A DNA stretch of 47,031 bases. Source: Phenylobacterium sp. (GTDB lineage: Bacteria; Pseudomonadota; Alphaproteobacteria; Caulobacterales; Caulobacteraceae). Below are positions 17,359 through 26,521 of this stretch, one piece after another. The position numbers and the translations under genes were made by a program. Positions within the stretch are counted from its first letter, which is position 1. Each line of letters opens with the position of its first letter. The notes beneath the pieces were generated by a model, which saw only the letters and a program-made list of their open reading frames with translations, did not search any database and was not told where the DNA came from. The stretch covers positions 1-47,031 of the forward strand of contig NZ_JANXWD010000015.1 in NCBI RefSeq assembly GCF_025351295.1. The letters are read 5' to 3'.

Positions 17359-18558
17359 CTAGTTGTCGTCGTCGGGCGACCAGCTGGGCAGTTTCAGGTC
17401 CGCCACCACCCGCAGGCCGACGGCGAGCGCGTCCGGCAGATGCGGCGCCAGTGCGGGGTGCACGATGTACTGCACATCGGGTTGCAGATGGATCGTGTCG
17501 TTCAGCCGGTAGCTGTAGGTCACTTCCCACGTCGTCTCCGCCCTGGGCAGATCCAGCCGCCGACGCGCTTCTGCGCCGATCACCGCGTGGGCGACCGCGA
17601 TGCCGAACTGGTCTTGCCCGCGCCCCGTGAGAAGGCCGGTCCAGACGACCCCGCCGCCCAGGTAGCCGGAGACCGCCTGCACGCGGTCGTCGGCGATCCC
17701 GGCGCGGACCCAGGCGCGGGGCTGTCCTGGCAACGGGACGGGCCCTTCGGCGAAGGCATAGACCCCAGGGTGCGCCGTGAGCCGCCGCCGCGGGTCGGCG
17801 TAGGTGTTCGACGCCGCGGTGTAGCTCCACACGCCGATCGAGGCCTGGCTGTCGGTGGCGAACCGGTAGTCGGCCTGGGCGATCAGCAGGGCGCCGTCAC
17901 GCCGGCTGAGATGCACGGCGGCGAAGGCGCGAGGGTGGTCCGGGTCGCCCGGCACGCCATCGAACACCGCCGCATGCACGGAAAGCGCGGCGCTGGGCGT
18001 CCAGCCGAATTGCAGGCCCGCCGCGGTGACCGGGAAGATCGAGGGCCCATTGGGGCCGCTGCGCGACAGGTCGGGGGCGATCCCGTGCGAGGAGTTGATG
18101 AAGATCCCCGCCGTGCCGATGCTGTCGAAGGTCTCGTTCAGGTCCATCAGGCCGGCCCGAACGGCCACGCCGCCCGCGCCCTCCTGGCCGAACGTCTGTT
18201 CCGCCCAGGCCTCGAACAGGCGGGTCACGCTCAGCGCCTCGATATTGCTGGCGGTCTGGATGTCGCCGGTACGCGATCCGCTGAGGCTCTCGCCGTTGGT
18301 CGTGAAGACGTGGGCGTGGGCGGTGAAGCCCGGCAGGCCGAAGGCGTCGCCGTCCGCCGTGGCGCTGATCTGCAGCTTGTTGAGCGAGGTGTAGCCGACC
18401 GCGACGCCGCCACGGACATTGCGCCAGATGTCGAGGGTGTCCTTGATCTTCACCGTCACCGGCGGGGGAGGCGGCTTCGGTTTGCGCTCCTCCGCCCCGG
18501 CCGAGGCCGCGACGGCCAGCGCGACGGCCAGCGGGATGGCGGCGGTGGCGACCCTCAA
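17359..18558 (-). CDS. OprB-like carbohydrate-selective porin
   Basis: A 399-residue outer-membrane protein with a signal peptide of about 20 residues (MRVATAAIPLAVALAVAASAGA), then a Pro-rich spacer and a beta-rich body containing LFEAWAEQTFG, AGLMDLNETFDS and FINSSHG. It ends with TTWEVTYSYRLNDTIHLQPDVQYIVHP-like strands, as in the OprB family. The final residues are Asp/Asn rather than the usual aromatic. The TTG at 18558 is the only start near the signal peptide, and it overlaps the Nramp-like stop in a TTGA, so the two genes are coupled. Pairing with a metal transporter suggests the barrel may pass something other than sugar. Confidence 0.85.
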   Translation of the reverse strand: MRVATAAIPLAVALAVAASAGAEERKPKPPPPPVTVKIKDTLDIWRNVRGGVAVGYTSLNKLQISATADGDAFGLPGFTAHAHVFTTNGESLSGSRTGDIQTASNIEALSVTRLFEAWAEQTFGQEGAGGVAVRAGLMDLNETFDSIGTAGIFINSSHGIAPDLSRSGPNGPSIFPVTAAGLQFGWTPSAALSVHAAVFDGVPGDPDHPRAFAAVHLSRRDGALLIAQADYRFATDSQASIGVWSYTAASNTYADPRRRLTAHPGVYAFAEGPVPLPGQPRAWVRAGIADDRVQAVSGYLGGGVVWTGLLTGRGQDQFGIAVAHAVIGAEARRRLDLPRAETTWEVTYSYRLNDTIHLQPDVQYIVHPALAPHLPDALAVGLRVVADLKLPSWSPDDDN

Positions 18559-19865
18559 CCGCCCTTGCCCCACATGGCGAACATGGTGACGGACGCGGCG
18601 GCCATCAGCGCCGTCGCCAGCCAGCCCATGACCTTCAGCGGCCCGGAGAGCGTGAACTCGCCCATGGCGTCGCGCCGGCTGCTCAGCAGCATCATCATCC
18701 CCATCACCGGAACGGCGACCACCCCATTGATCACCGCGCTCCAGAACAGCGCCTTGATCGGATCGATGGTGGTGAAGTTGAGCAAAGCACCGATGACGGT
18801 GGCCGCGACGATCACGCCGTAGAAAGCCTTGGCCCGGTGGAACTTGCGCGCCAGGCCGACGTGCCAGCCGAAGGCCTCGCCGACCGCATAGGCGGCCGAG
18901 CCGGCCAGCACCGGCACCGCCAGCAAGCCGGTGCCGACGATCCCCAGAGCGAACACGGCGAACACCGCCGGCCCGGCGATCGGCTGCAGCGCCAGCGCCG
19001 CCTGGGCGGAGGTCTGGATGTCGGTGACGCCGTGCGCGTTCAGGGTGGCGGCCGTCGTCAGGATGATGAACAGGGCCACGGCGTTCGAAAGCGCCATGCC
19101 GACATAGGTGTCGAACCGGATGCGGGCGAACTCGCCGCTGGCCTGGGCCGGGGCGCGGTCGAGGGGCCTGGCGCCCGGGCGTTCCTTGACCTCTTCGACC
19201 TCCTCCTCCGCCTGCCAGAAGAACAGGTAGGGGCTGATCGTGGTGCCGAGGATGGCCACGAAGGTGGTGATGTAGGCCGGCGTCCACTGAATGTGCGGCG
19301 CGATCAGGTGCAGGCCCACGGTCGCCCAGGGCATGTGCACGACGAACGCCACGCCCACATAGGCGAACAGGGCCAGGGTCAGCCACTTCAGGACCGAGAC
19401 GTAGCGGGAATAGCGGACGAAGATCTCGAGCCCGGCCGACAGCACGGCGAACAGCGCGACATAGAACAACTCCGGGCCGCCGATCACCAGCTTCAGGGCC
19501 GCCGCCATGGCGCCCAGATCGGCGCCGAGGTTGAGGGTGTTGGCGACCAGCAGCAGGCCGACCAGCCCGGCCAGCACGGGTCCGGGGTAGTGGCGCTTGA
19601 TATTGCCCGCGATGCCGCGGCCGGTGACCCGCCCGATGTGGGCGCTGATCTCCTGGATCGCGCACATGAACGGCAGGCTGAACAGCATCGTCCAGGCCAT
19701 GTTGAAGCCGAACTGGGCCCCGGCCTGGGAATAGGTGGCGATGCCGCTGGGATCGTCGTCGGAGGCGCCGGTGATCAGGCCGGGGCCCAGCACCTGCAGC
19801 AGCTTGGGCCGCTCGGGCTGCTTGACCGCGTCGGGCGGGTCTGGCGCGGCAGGCGGCAGGGTCAT
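18555..19865 (-). CDS. Nramp-family transporter with non-canonical metal-site motifs
   Basis: A 436-residue, 11-helix inner-membrane protein of the Nramp/LeuT fold. The first helix carries DDDPSGIATYSQAG (36-50), where classical Nramp has DPGN. The sixth reads GTTISPYLFFWQAEEEVEE (207-225), where classical Nramp has the metal-ligand Met and a His (MPH). A hydrophilic loop follows. Loss of the Met ligand suggests a different cation preference, as argued for magnesium-type Nramp relatives, but the ion cannot be told from sequence. The ATG at 19865 begins the family N-terminus; the frame is open 33 codons further without similarity. It is coupled to the downstream OprB-like gene. Confidence 0.85.
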   Translation of the reverse strand: MTLPPAAPDPPDAVKQPERPKLLQVLGPGLITGASDDDPSGIATYSQAGAQFGFNMAWTMLFSLPFMCAIQEISAHIGRVTGRGIAGNIKRHYPGPVLAGLVGLLLVANTLNLGADLGAMAAALKLVIGGPELFYVALFAVLSAGLEIFVRYSRYVSVLKWLTLALFAYVGVAFVVHMPWATVGLHLIAPHIQWTPAYITTFVAILGTTISPYLFFWQAEEEVEEVKERPGARPLDRAPAQASGEFARIRFDTYVGMALSNAVALFIILTTAATLNAHGVTDIQTSAQAALALQPIAGPAVFAVFALGIVGTGLLAVPVLAGSAAYAVGEAFGWHVGLARKFHRAKAFYGVIVAATVIGALLNFTTIDPIKALFWSAVINGVVAVPVMGMMMLLSSRRDAMGEFTLSGPLKVMGWLATALMAAASVTMFAMWGKGG

Positions 19866-20015
19866 GGTCGTTCGCACCTCATGCCCCGTGACTCGTAGCG
19901 GGAGCTTGGCGCCGCGCCTTGATTCAGAACAGCGACCGCCGCGCCGTCCCCGCTCGTGGGCCATGGCGGCCGCTCGACCGCCCGGCCGTTGCCTATCCGC
20001 CCGAGGCCAGCGCGC

Positions 20016-20555
20016 CTACTTCTTGGTGTTGTAGGCCTTCACCGCGGCCAGGGTCTGGTTCACGTGGTCGCTGGGGTCCAGCTTGGAATAGGCGCGCAGG
20101 ACGGTGCCGTTCGGGGCGATGACATAGGAGGTGCGGTCCGACCAGTCAGGCTTCACCATCATGACGCTGTCGTACTGCTTGGCGATCTTGGCGCCCGGGT
20201 CGGCGGCCACCGCGAACTTGCCGCCGCAGTGCTCGGTCTCTTTGGAGAAGGCGGCCAGCTCGTCGACCTTGCCGGCGGTGATGCCGATCACCGTCGCCTT
20301 CTGGGCCTTGAAGTCGTCGATGGCCTCGGAGAACAGGTGGGCCTCAAGGTTGCACCCTGAGGTGTGGGCGGCCGGGAAGAAGTAGAGTACGACCGGCCCC
20401 TTCTTCAGCGCCTCGGCCAGCGACAGGGTCACCGGCTCGCCGGCCAGGTAGCCGGGCGCGGTGAAGGTGGGCGCCTTGTCGCCGGGCTTCAGGGCGGCGA
20501 AGGCCGGGGTGGCCAGCAGAGCGGCGGCGGCGGCGGCGAGAACGAGACGCGTCAT
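20016..20555 (-). CDS. Exported peroxiredoxin (BCP/AhpC-TSA type)
   Basis: A 179-residue thioredoxin-fold protein with a clear signal peptide (MTRLVLAAAAAALLATPAFA, cut after residue 20), so it acts in the periplasm. The peroxidatic motif is PAAHTSGCNLEAHLF, with Cys68 preceded by the conserved Thr. In ordinary BCP a resolving Cys lies five residues later; here that place is His, and the only other Cys is Cys110 in EHCGGKF. The Arg of the active site is probably in SDRTSYVI. Its electron donor is unknown. It sits 150 bases upstream of the Nramp-like gene on the same strand, possibly as a separate unit. Confidence 0.85.
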   Translation of the reverse strand: MTRLVLAAAAAALLATPAFAALKPGDKAPTFTAPGYLAGEPVTLSLAEALKKGPVVLYFFPAAHTSGCNLEAHLFSEAIDDFKAQKATVIGITAGKVDELAAFSKETEHCGGKFAVAADPGAKIAKQYDSVMMVKPDWSDRTSYVIAPNGTVLRAYSKLDPSDHVNQTLAAVKAYNTKK

Positions 20556-20628
20556 GGGTGGATTCCTCGGGAGACTTTGAAGAAAGCGGGACAGTTGAAT
20601 ACCGCGGCCCGCCTTAGCGCAAGGGGGC

Positions 20629-21681
20629 TCAATTGTAGTCGATGCTGACGGTCAGGACGCCGGAATAGGCGCCCGTCGGCGTGGTGTTGGAGATCGCGAA
20701 ACTGCCGCCGATCGTGAAGCTGTAGGTCCCGCCCGAGCCCAGGCCGCCGCTCAGGCTGGGCGAGGGCGGGGCGGTGTTGGTCACCGTCACGGGAATCGTC
20801 GAGGGGCCGGTCAGGTTGAAGGTCGTGGGGATGGTCAGCGAGACCTGCTGGCCGCCCTCGCCGGTGACGGTGAAGGCCCCGCGGGTCGGCGCCGGGGTCG
20901 GGAACGCGAAGGCGCCGCCGGTCACCGTGCGGGTCCCGGTGCTGGCGTTGAGGGAGATCGTGCTGGCGCCCGACGGCGGGATCTGGATGCGGCCGAAGCT
21001 GAGGTCGGCGGTCTTGGCCACCGCCAGGGCGCGCAGCGCCTTGACCTTGCCCTTGTCGCTGTCGCCGGCCATCTCGAGCCCGGCGGGGTCGACCGCGTAG
21101 ACGTAGAAGCTGTTCTCGCCGTTGCCGCTGGCCAGGGGCGCGTCGTCGCCGGCCACCGGAAAGTCCGCGCCGACGAAGAAGGTCTTGGGCGTGTTGTCGC
21201 CGGGCGGCGCGAGCTGGAAGCCGAGCGGGTTGGTCCCGGTCGGCGGCCCCACCACGCTGGCGGTGCCCATCGCGACGGTGAAGTTGGTCAGGGCCCGGGC
21301 GCGCCCGATCAGCGGCCCGATGGTCCCGATCCGCATCGGCACATTGGCGGTGGTGCAGGCGGTGTCGGTCGGGCGGGACGGCTTGCAGGTGATGGTCACC
21401 TGGCCGCGCACGGACGTCGTCGAGAGCCGGCGGCCGGCGCCGCTCTGGACGGTGACCGCGCCGCTGGAAGGGTTGATCCGGAACACCGTATCGCCGGCGG
21501 CTGCGGTGGCGACGGACTGCAGGTCCAGGCCGCCGCCGATGTTGACGACATACGAGGCCGCCGACGCGGCGGGCGCGGCCAGCAGGGCGCAGGCGAAGCC
21601 GGCGGCGCGGAACAGCAGGGTTGGGAGGGCCGGCCGCATCTTGGCGTCGGATACCAGACCCGGGTCCGCCTGTCGCGCCAC
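20629..21681 (-). CDS. DUF4402-type pilus subunit, large (possible tip protein)
   Basis: A 350-residue exported protein with a signal peptide ending in AAPAASA. The last 130 residues have the DUF4402 pattern: LSFGRIQIP, TGTRTVTGGAF, FTVTGEGGQQVSLTIP and a final TGAYSGVLTVSIDYN strand. The first half is a separate beta-rich domain with two Cys (TCKPSRPTDTACTT) that probably form a disulfide. As the last, longest subunit gene in the operon it may be an adhesive tip, which is an inference. The GTG at 21681 is chosen for a GGGGGG site seven bases upstream; an ATG at 21639 is the alternative. Two bases lie between it and the usher stop. Confidence 0.75.
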   Translation of the reverse strand: MARQADPGLVSDAKMRPALPTLLFRAAGFACALLAAPAASAASYVVNIGGGLDLQSVATAAAGDTVFRINPSSGAVTVQSGAGRRLSTTSVRGQVTITCKPSRPTDTACTTANVPMRIGTIGPLIGRARALTNFTVAMGTASVVGPPTGTNPLGFQLAPPGDNTPKTFFVGADFPVAGDDAPLASGNGENSFYVYAVDPAGLEMAGDSDKGKVKALRALAVAKTADLSFGRIQIPPSGASTISLNASTGTRTVTGGAFAFPTPAPTRGAFTVTGEGGQQVSLTIPTTFNLTGPSTIPVTVTNTAPPSPSLSGGLGSGGTYSFTIGGSFAISNTTPTGAYSGVLTVSIDYN

Positions 21682-21682
21682 C

Positions 21683-24469
21683 TCAGTTCCCCCCGGCCTT
21701 GGCGACCGTGGTCTCGGGCGCGGGCGGCAGGAAGCGCACCTGCACCACCACGTCGGGGGCGAAGTCGCCGCCGCTCTTGATGGTCACGGTCGGCTCCTGG
21801 AGCAGGCGCATGCGCAGCCGGTCGGCCTGGCGCTGCTCAAGCTGCAGATGGTAGGCGCCGATGGGCACGGCGTCGAACATCGCCGAGCCGTCGAACTCGG
21901 TCACCGCGTCGACCGGCGTTCCCTTGTCGGGGACCAGCTGGACGCGGACCGAGGAGAGGCCGACGCGCTTGCCGTCGTCGCGCAGCAGCTCGACCTTGAC
22001 CATCACCCCGCCGGTCGGCCGCATCGGATAGTTGACGCGGGCGATGCTGCCCGGCCGCGGCCGCAGGTCCAGCCGCGAGGGCGGGGTTGAGACCGAGGCG
22101 TCGGCGACCTTGTCGAGGCTGACGTCCATGTGCGCGGTCGGCCCGCCGCCCAGGCCGGTGACCAGCACCCGCCCGTCCGCGCCGGTGACGATGCCGCGCT
22201 GCGCCGCGCCGGTCAGGCCGACGTTCGGGGCCGGCGCCTCGCTGGCCTGGCGGATTCCATCGCCGTTCTCGTCGATGAAGGCATTGAACAGCACCGAGCC
22301 GCCAGAGCCCGGCCCGCTGCGGATCAGGTCATAGCCCTTGCGGCCGGGGTTGTAGCCGATGCCGAAGTTCCACTGCAGCGCGACCCGCCAGTTGTCGTCG
22401 GAGTGGTCGTACTGGCCGGTCAGGGCCAGGTCGCCCTTCGAGGTCGACAGGATGCTGGAGACCGTGGCGTTCCAGCCGCTGAGCTTGTCCAGCGGCTGGC
22501 CGAGGCCGAAGCGCATGGACCAGGCGTCGTTGAGCCGCCGGTCGACCGTCACGGCGAGGAACTTGGCCTTGAAGTCCGGCAGCACCTGATAGTCGAGCGT
22601 CGAGCGGATCTGCCAGTGGCCGGTCTGGTACGTCGAGGCCGCGATATAGCCATTCAGGGTCTCGGTGGGGCGCGAGAGCGGGTAGTCCTGGCGCTGGTAC
22701 TCCCCACCCGCCGAGATCAGCACCTGGCCGATGCTGGAGGACGCGCGCGCCGAGGCCAGCAGGTCGTGCGAGTCGCCGGCGTATTCGTTGCGGATCACGC
22801 GCATCGAGACGGGGACGATCCGGCCGCGCAGATTGACGCTGGAATCCAAGGTGAGCTCGGTCCGGCGCTGCATCTCCAGGCGCGAGTTGAAGCCCAGATT
22901 GTTCTCGTCGACGAAGCCATCGCGGTACTCGGCGTGGCGCAGCACGGCGGAGGTCCCGCGCAGCTGGCCGGCGATCCCCAGCGAGACGCCCGACCCGCCG
23001 CTGCCGTCCACGGCCAGGTCGGCCTGGGTGGCCAGGCCCATCAACGACGTCCGCGCGCCGGCCGTGTAGACGCCGAGGGCGCCGCCGCCCACCTGTGGCA
23101 CCCGCGCCACCCCGGCGGTGAGGCTCAGGAGGTCGGTGACGCCATAGTTCAGCGACCCGACGATCCGCGTGCCGCGGGTGGCGAACAGGCCGGGATCACC
23201 CAGTATGCTGGGCGACTGGTTGCGGAAGCGGAACAGCGGCTGGTCCTGATCGACGATGCCGAAGGCGAACTGGGCCTCGTGGGGGCGCAGCAGGGCCGCG
23301 CCGACATTGACCACCTGGACCTCCTCGGTGCGCTCGCCGCGGGTCCCATAGGTGACCAGGCGCAGGACGTTGAGCCCCGGCGACAGGGGCACGCCCAGGA
23401 ATTCGAAGCGCCCGTTCACCGACTGGTTGGTGCTGCCCTTGAGCACGTCGTTGGCATAGAGCTCGACATCGAAGCCGGGCGGCAGCTCGCCGCGCAGGTC
23501 GATGCGGTTGAAGATGTTGGTCTGCTCCAGCGGCGCGGTGGAGAACGAGAAGCCCCGCCCGCCGATGCTGCGCGGACCGATGGAGAGGCCCGGGGTGAAG
23601 GTGTCGCCAGCAGTGACCTCGCGGGCGTGCAGCGGGCCCAGCAGGTTTCCTTCCAGCGAGCGGCGCTGCAGCAGGAAGCGCGCATTGGCCGGCCGGCCCA
23701 GCTCGTCGGAACCCAGGTAGGCCTGCAGGTTGGCGTACAGCAGGTCGCCGGCCATCCGGATGTCGTAGCGGAAGTCGCGGTTGTGGCGGCCCGACTGCAG
23801 CCCGCCGTCCAGCGTCACGTCGAAGCCGGGAGGGCTGATCAAGGCATAGGGCTGGTCGACCTTCAGCGCCTCCTGGCTGGCGCCGCCGACCTGGGCGCCG
23901 TCGGGACGGTTGGCCAGGCGCTCCAGCCGGGCCTGGACGGGGAACTTCTCGATTGCGTGCAGCCGCAGCGCCAGGTCGTCGGAGGCCACCTCGATCTTGA
24001 GCGGCAGCAGCTTCTGGATCGCCGAGACGCGCATGTAGATCTCGGTCGGGGTGACCACCGCGTCCTGGCTGGAGATCGCGATCTCCTGGCCCCCGACGCG
24101 GGCGACGCCGGCATTCAGGTCCACCACCAGCGAGCGCTTGGTCGGCCCCAGGCGACCGACGATGCGGCGCTCGGCGGGCATGACGTCGACGTCGGCCTCC
24201 AGCAGCCGCACCAGCTCGCCGAACGGCGCCAGGGGATCCTCAGGCGCGCCATAGGCGCCCAGCCCGTCGGACAGGGTCAGGTCGTCCAGCGAGACCGAGA
24301 ACAGCAGCAGGCTGGCCGGGTCGATGGCTTCGATCGACCGCTCGCTCGCCGCCGGCGCGGCCGAGCGCTCAGGCGGCGGGGACGGCGCGGAGTACGCCGG
24401 CGCGCTCCGCAGCAGGATGAGGACTGCGGTCGCGAGGGGGCAGGGCCAACTAGATCGCGGCTTTCGCAA
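21683..24469 (-). CDS. Outer-membrane usher of a chaperone-usher pilus
   Basis: A 928-residue usher from a TTG start with a signal peptide ending near SAPAYSA. The N-terminal part up to about residue 180 would recognise chaperone-subunit pairs. The barrel contains FLLQRRSLEGNLLG, NRIDLRGELPPGFDVELY, RFEFLGVPLSPGLNVL and GVTDLLSLTAGVARV. After the barrel comes FIDENGDGIRQASEAP, typical of ushers in the alternate (CS1/TcfC-like) group, and the C-terminal domain (RVQLVPDKGTPVDAVTEFDG) resembles a carboxypeptidase-regulatory-like beta-sandwich. It exports and assembles the DUF4402 subunits. It overlaps the chaperone gene by 20 bases. Confidence 0.85.
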   Translation of the reverse strand: MRKPRSSWPCPLATAVLILLRSAPAYSAPSPPPERSAAPAASERSIEAIDPASLLLFSVSLDDLTLSDGLGAYGAPEDPLAPFGELVRLLEADVDVMPAERRIVGRLGPTKRSLVVDLNAGVARVGGQEIAISSQDAVVTPTEIYMRVSAIQKLLPLKIEVASDDLALRLHAIEKFPVQARLERLANRPDGAQVGGASQEALKVDQPYALISPPGFDVTLDGGLQSGRHNRDFRYDIRMAGDLLYANLQAYLGSDELGRPANARFLLQRRSLEGNLLGPLHAREVTAGDTFTPGLSIGPRSIGGRGFSFSTAPLEQTNIFNRIDLRGELPPGFDVELYANDVLKGSTNQSVNGRFEFLGVPLSPGLNVLRLVTYGTRGERTEEVQVVNVGAALLRPHEAQFAFGIVDQDQPLFRFRNQSPSILGDPGLFATRGTRIVGSLNYGVTDLLSLTAGVARVPQVGGGALGVYTAGARTSLMGLATQADLAVDGSGGSGVSLGIAGQLRGTSAVLRHAEYRDGFVDENNLGFNSRLEMQRRTELTLDSSVNLRGRIVPVSMRVIRNEYAGDSHDLLASARASSSIGQVLISAGGEYQRQDYPLSRPTETLNGYIAASTYQTGHWQIRSTLDYQVLPDFKAKFLAVTVDRRLNDAWSMRFGLGQPLDKLSGWNATVSSILSTSKGDLALTGQYDHSDDNWRVALQWNFGIGYNPGRKGYDLIRSGPGSGGSVLFNAFIDENGDGIRQASEAPAPNVGLTGAAQRGIVTGADGRVLVTGLGGGPTAHMDVSLDKVADASVSTPPSRLDLRPRPGSIARVNYPMRPTGGVMVKVELLRDDGKRVGLSSVRVQLVPDKGTPVDAVTEFDGSAMFDAVPIGAYHLQLEQRQADRLRMRLLQEPTVTIKSGGDFAPDVVVQVRFLPPAPETTVAKAGGN

Positions 24470-25376
24470 GGACCTTCCCCGGTGACGTGTCGTCGTCCGT
24501 GAAGGTCACCTCCAGCTGCTCGCCGGCGGCGGGCGCGCGGCTGATCGGGATCCGCACGATGCGGCGGGCGATTTCCGGATAGACGCCGACACCCCGCGCC
24601 ACGCCCAGCGGATCGGCGCCCTTCTTCTCGCCGACCACGCGCACCTCGAAATTGCCGTAGACCGAGCTCGTGCCGGCGCGGACCAGGTCCAGGCTGACCA
24701 CCGGCATCCGCTTCGGCGGCGAGCGGCCGTCGGTGGAAACCTCGGGATACTCCAGCTTGGCGCCCTCCAGGGTGGCGCGCACGTCGGCGTCGGCCGGGCG
24801 CACGATCATCGGGATCGACAGGCCGTAGACGGCGGTGATCTGGAAGCGCAGCTCGTTCTGGCCGCCGGTGGCCGCGGCGGCGTCCACCGTGGTCCCGGCG
24901 TCGCGGGGCGGGATGGTGGTGACGGTCAGGTGGCTGCGGTGCTCGCCGTCGGTGGCTTCGGGCAGGGTCGCCAGCCGCACGCGCACGGTCTGCGGCCGGC
25001 CGGGCAGCAGGATGGCGCGGCGCGGCGAGATCTGCAGCAGGTCCCTGGCCGACTTGAGCTGGGCGGCCGCGGCCTTGCCGTCGGCGCGCTTGTCGGCGTC
25101 CTCGACAGCGAAGATCTGGCCGTCGGGTAGCATCACCCGGTCGATCAGGGCGATGTCGACGGTCACCGGCTCCGTACCCTGATTCAGCAGCACCACCGTA
25201 CCGTTGCGCCGGCTGCGGTCGAAGGTCAGCCGCTTGGGGGTGATGTTGAGGAAGGCGTTGAGCGGGCTCGCCGCCGGCGCCACGGGCGCGGGCTGGGCGA
25301 GGACCGGGCCGCACGACACAAAGGCGCCGGCCGCCGCGGTCGCGGCGGTGAGCAGGCCGAAGAGCGGCGCGCGCAT
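24450..25376 (-). CDS. Periplasmic pilus-assembly chaperone
   Basis: A 308-residue exported protein. After the signal (cleaved near PVLAQ) it has the chaperone fold start FLNITPKRLTFDRSRRNGTVVLLNQG, the SPRRAILLPGRPQTVRVRL strand that holds the subunit groove residues, and a second Ig-like domain with YGLSIPMIVRP. It is longer than FimC/PapD (about 230 residues) because of loops and extra C-terminal strands. It should cap pilus subunits by donor-strand complementation. Its ATG overlaps the upstream subunit stop by one base (TGATG) and its end overlaps the usher start. Confidence 0.83.
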   Translation of the reverse strand: MRAPLFGLLTAATAAAGAFVSCGPVLAQPAPVAPAASPLNAFLNITPKRLTFDRSRRNGTVVLLNQGTEPVTVDIALIDRVMLPDGQIFAVEDADKRADGKAAAAQLKSARDLLQISPRRAILLPGRPQTVRVRLATLPEATDGEHRSHLTVTTIPPRDAGTTVDAAAATGGQNELRFQITAVYGLSIPMIVRPADADVRATLEGAKLEYPEVSTDGRSPPKRMPVVSLDLVRAGTSSVYGNFEVRVVGEKKGADPLGVARGVGVYPEIARRIVRIPISRAPAAGEQLEVTFTDDDTSPGKVLAKAAI

Positions 25377-25888
25377 CAGTTGTACTGAACCGTGACCACG
25401 AGCGTGGCCGCCGGGGCCGGCGGCTGCGACCCGGCGGTGGATATCAGGGTCAGGCCGCCCCGGGCCACGTCGATGCTGGTCGCGGTGCGGCCCGCCAGCG
25501 AGCCGGCGACGATGGCGCCCTGGCGCGCGATCAGGCGTTCGGCGTCGGCGCCGGTTCTCACGATCAAGGCGTCGCCTCCCTCGGTCGTGACCACCACGAA
25601 GCCGGCGGGAGCGGTCACGGTCGCCCCCGTCTCATCTTCGCGACGAAGCGTTAACCTTGCATTTCGCGGCATCAGCAGGCCGATCGCCAGGGACGGCATG
25701 TTGCCCAGGAAGTCGGCCCCCTGGATCACGGCCTTCACGCTGGGCGGGGCCAGCGCCCATTCGACCTTGACGTTGCTGGCCTCGACGATGGCCGCGTGCG
25801 CCGGGACGGTCGCGGCCTGCGCGGACGCAGCCGCCAGCAGCGCCGTCGAGACGACCAGGGTTCCAAGGTTGGATATGGCTCGTGTCAT
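25376..25888 (-). CDS. Small pilin-like subunit of the chaperone-usher operon
   Basis: A 170-residue exported protein with a signal peptide of about 25 residues (ending ASAQA). The body is predicted beta-rich and ends APAATLVVTVQYN, the same kind of hydrophobic final strand as the two other subunits in this operon, which suggests donor-strand complementation. No confident domain was recognised in the middle. Position between the main pilin and the chaperone supports a minor subunit role. Confidence 0.65.
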   Translation of the reverse strand: MTRAISNLGTLVVSTALLAAASAQAATVPAHAAIVEASNVKVEWALAPPSVKAVIQGADFLGNMPSLAIGLLMPRNARLTLRREDETGATVTAPAGFVVVTTEGGDALIVRTGADAERLIARQGAIVAGSLAGRTATSIDVARGGLTLISTAGSQPPAPAATLVVTVQYN

Positions 25889-25952
25889 GGCCGGAGCGAC
25901 TGTCCCGCCGAAAGGTTTACGGAAAGGCCCGTTTGCCGCCCGGCTGCCCTGT

Positions 25953-26480
25953 TCAGTCGAAGTTGATGGTCAGGGTCAGCGTGCCGTTATAGGTGGCCGC
26001 GACGGTTGACGCGGTGATGTCGAAGTGGCCGCCGATGTAGACGTCATCCGTGCCCGAGGCCGGCAGGGTGTTCAGCACGCCGCTGGCCGCCACGGGAGCC
26101 TCCGCACCGATGGCGGACAGATTGCCCGTCGCGCCGGTGAATACGAGCGTGGTGGAGGTGACCGAATAGGTCTCGGCGCTGGTGCCGAGCAGGTGGAACG
26201 CAGAGGCGTGCGCCAGGCCGGCGGTGGGAATATAGCCGTTGCCGCCCGAGACGGCCGGGGTCGCCGCCGGGCTGGCGGCGGAGGCGACGGTCACCGTGGT
26301 GGTGCCGGTGGTCGGCTTGGCGATGGTCCCGAAGTCCAGGCTGCGGGTCGCCGTCAGCTGGGACGGGGCGACGATGGTGGCCGTGGCGGTGGTGTTGGCC
26401 GTGGCCGGGCCGGCGGCGGAGGCTTGGGAGGCGGCGACGAGGCCCAGGGCCGCGGCGGCCAGCGCAATACGAAGTTTCAT
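25953..26480 (-). CDS. DUF4402-type major pilin subunit
   Basis: A 175-residue exported protein with a signal peptide ending ASQASA. The mature part has the DUF4402 order: TATIVAPSQLTATRSLDFG near the start, then a Thr/Ala/Val-rich middle, and a closing DVYIGGHFDITASTVAATYNG with LTLTINFD at the C-terminus. As the first gene of the operon, with its own upstream leader and an AAGGGG ribosome site, it is likely the most abundant subunit. There are no cysteines in the mature part, unlike many classical pilins. Confidence 0.78.
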   Translation of the reverse strand: MKLRIALAAAALGLVAASQASAAGPATANTTATATIVAPSQLTATRSLDFGTIAKPTTGTTTVTVASAASPAATPAVSGGNGYIPTAGLAHASAFHLLGTSAETYSVTSTTLVFTGATGNLSAIGAEAPVAASGVLNTLPASGTDDVYIGGHFDITASTVAATYNGTLTLTINFD

Positions 26481-26521
26481 CTTTTACACCCCTTGAAGCG
26501 CACCTTCGGCAGATGCGCACT

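Noticed and set aside
22130..24502. A 790-residue open frame on the plus strand
   Set aside because: It is antisense to the usher gene, His/Gly/Arg-rich and without domains, as expected for a GC-rich shadow frame.
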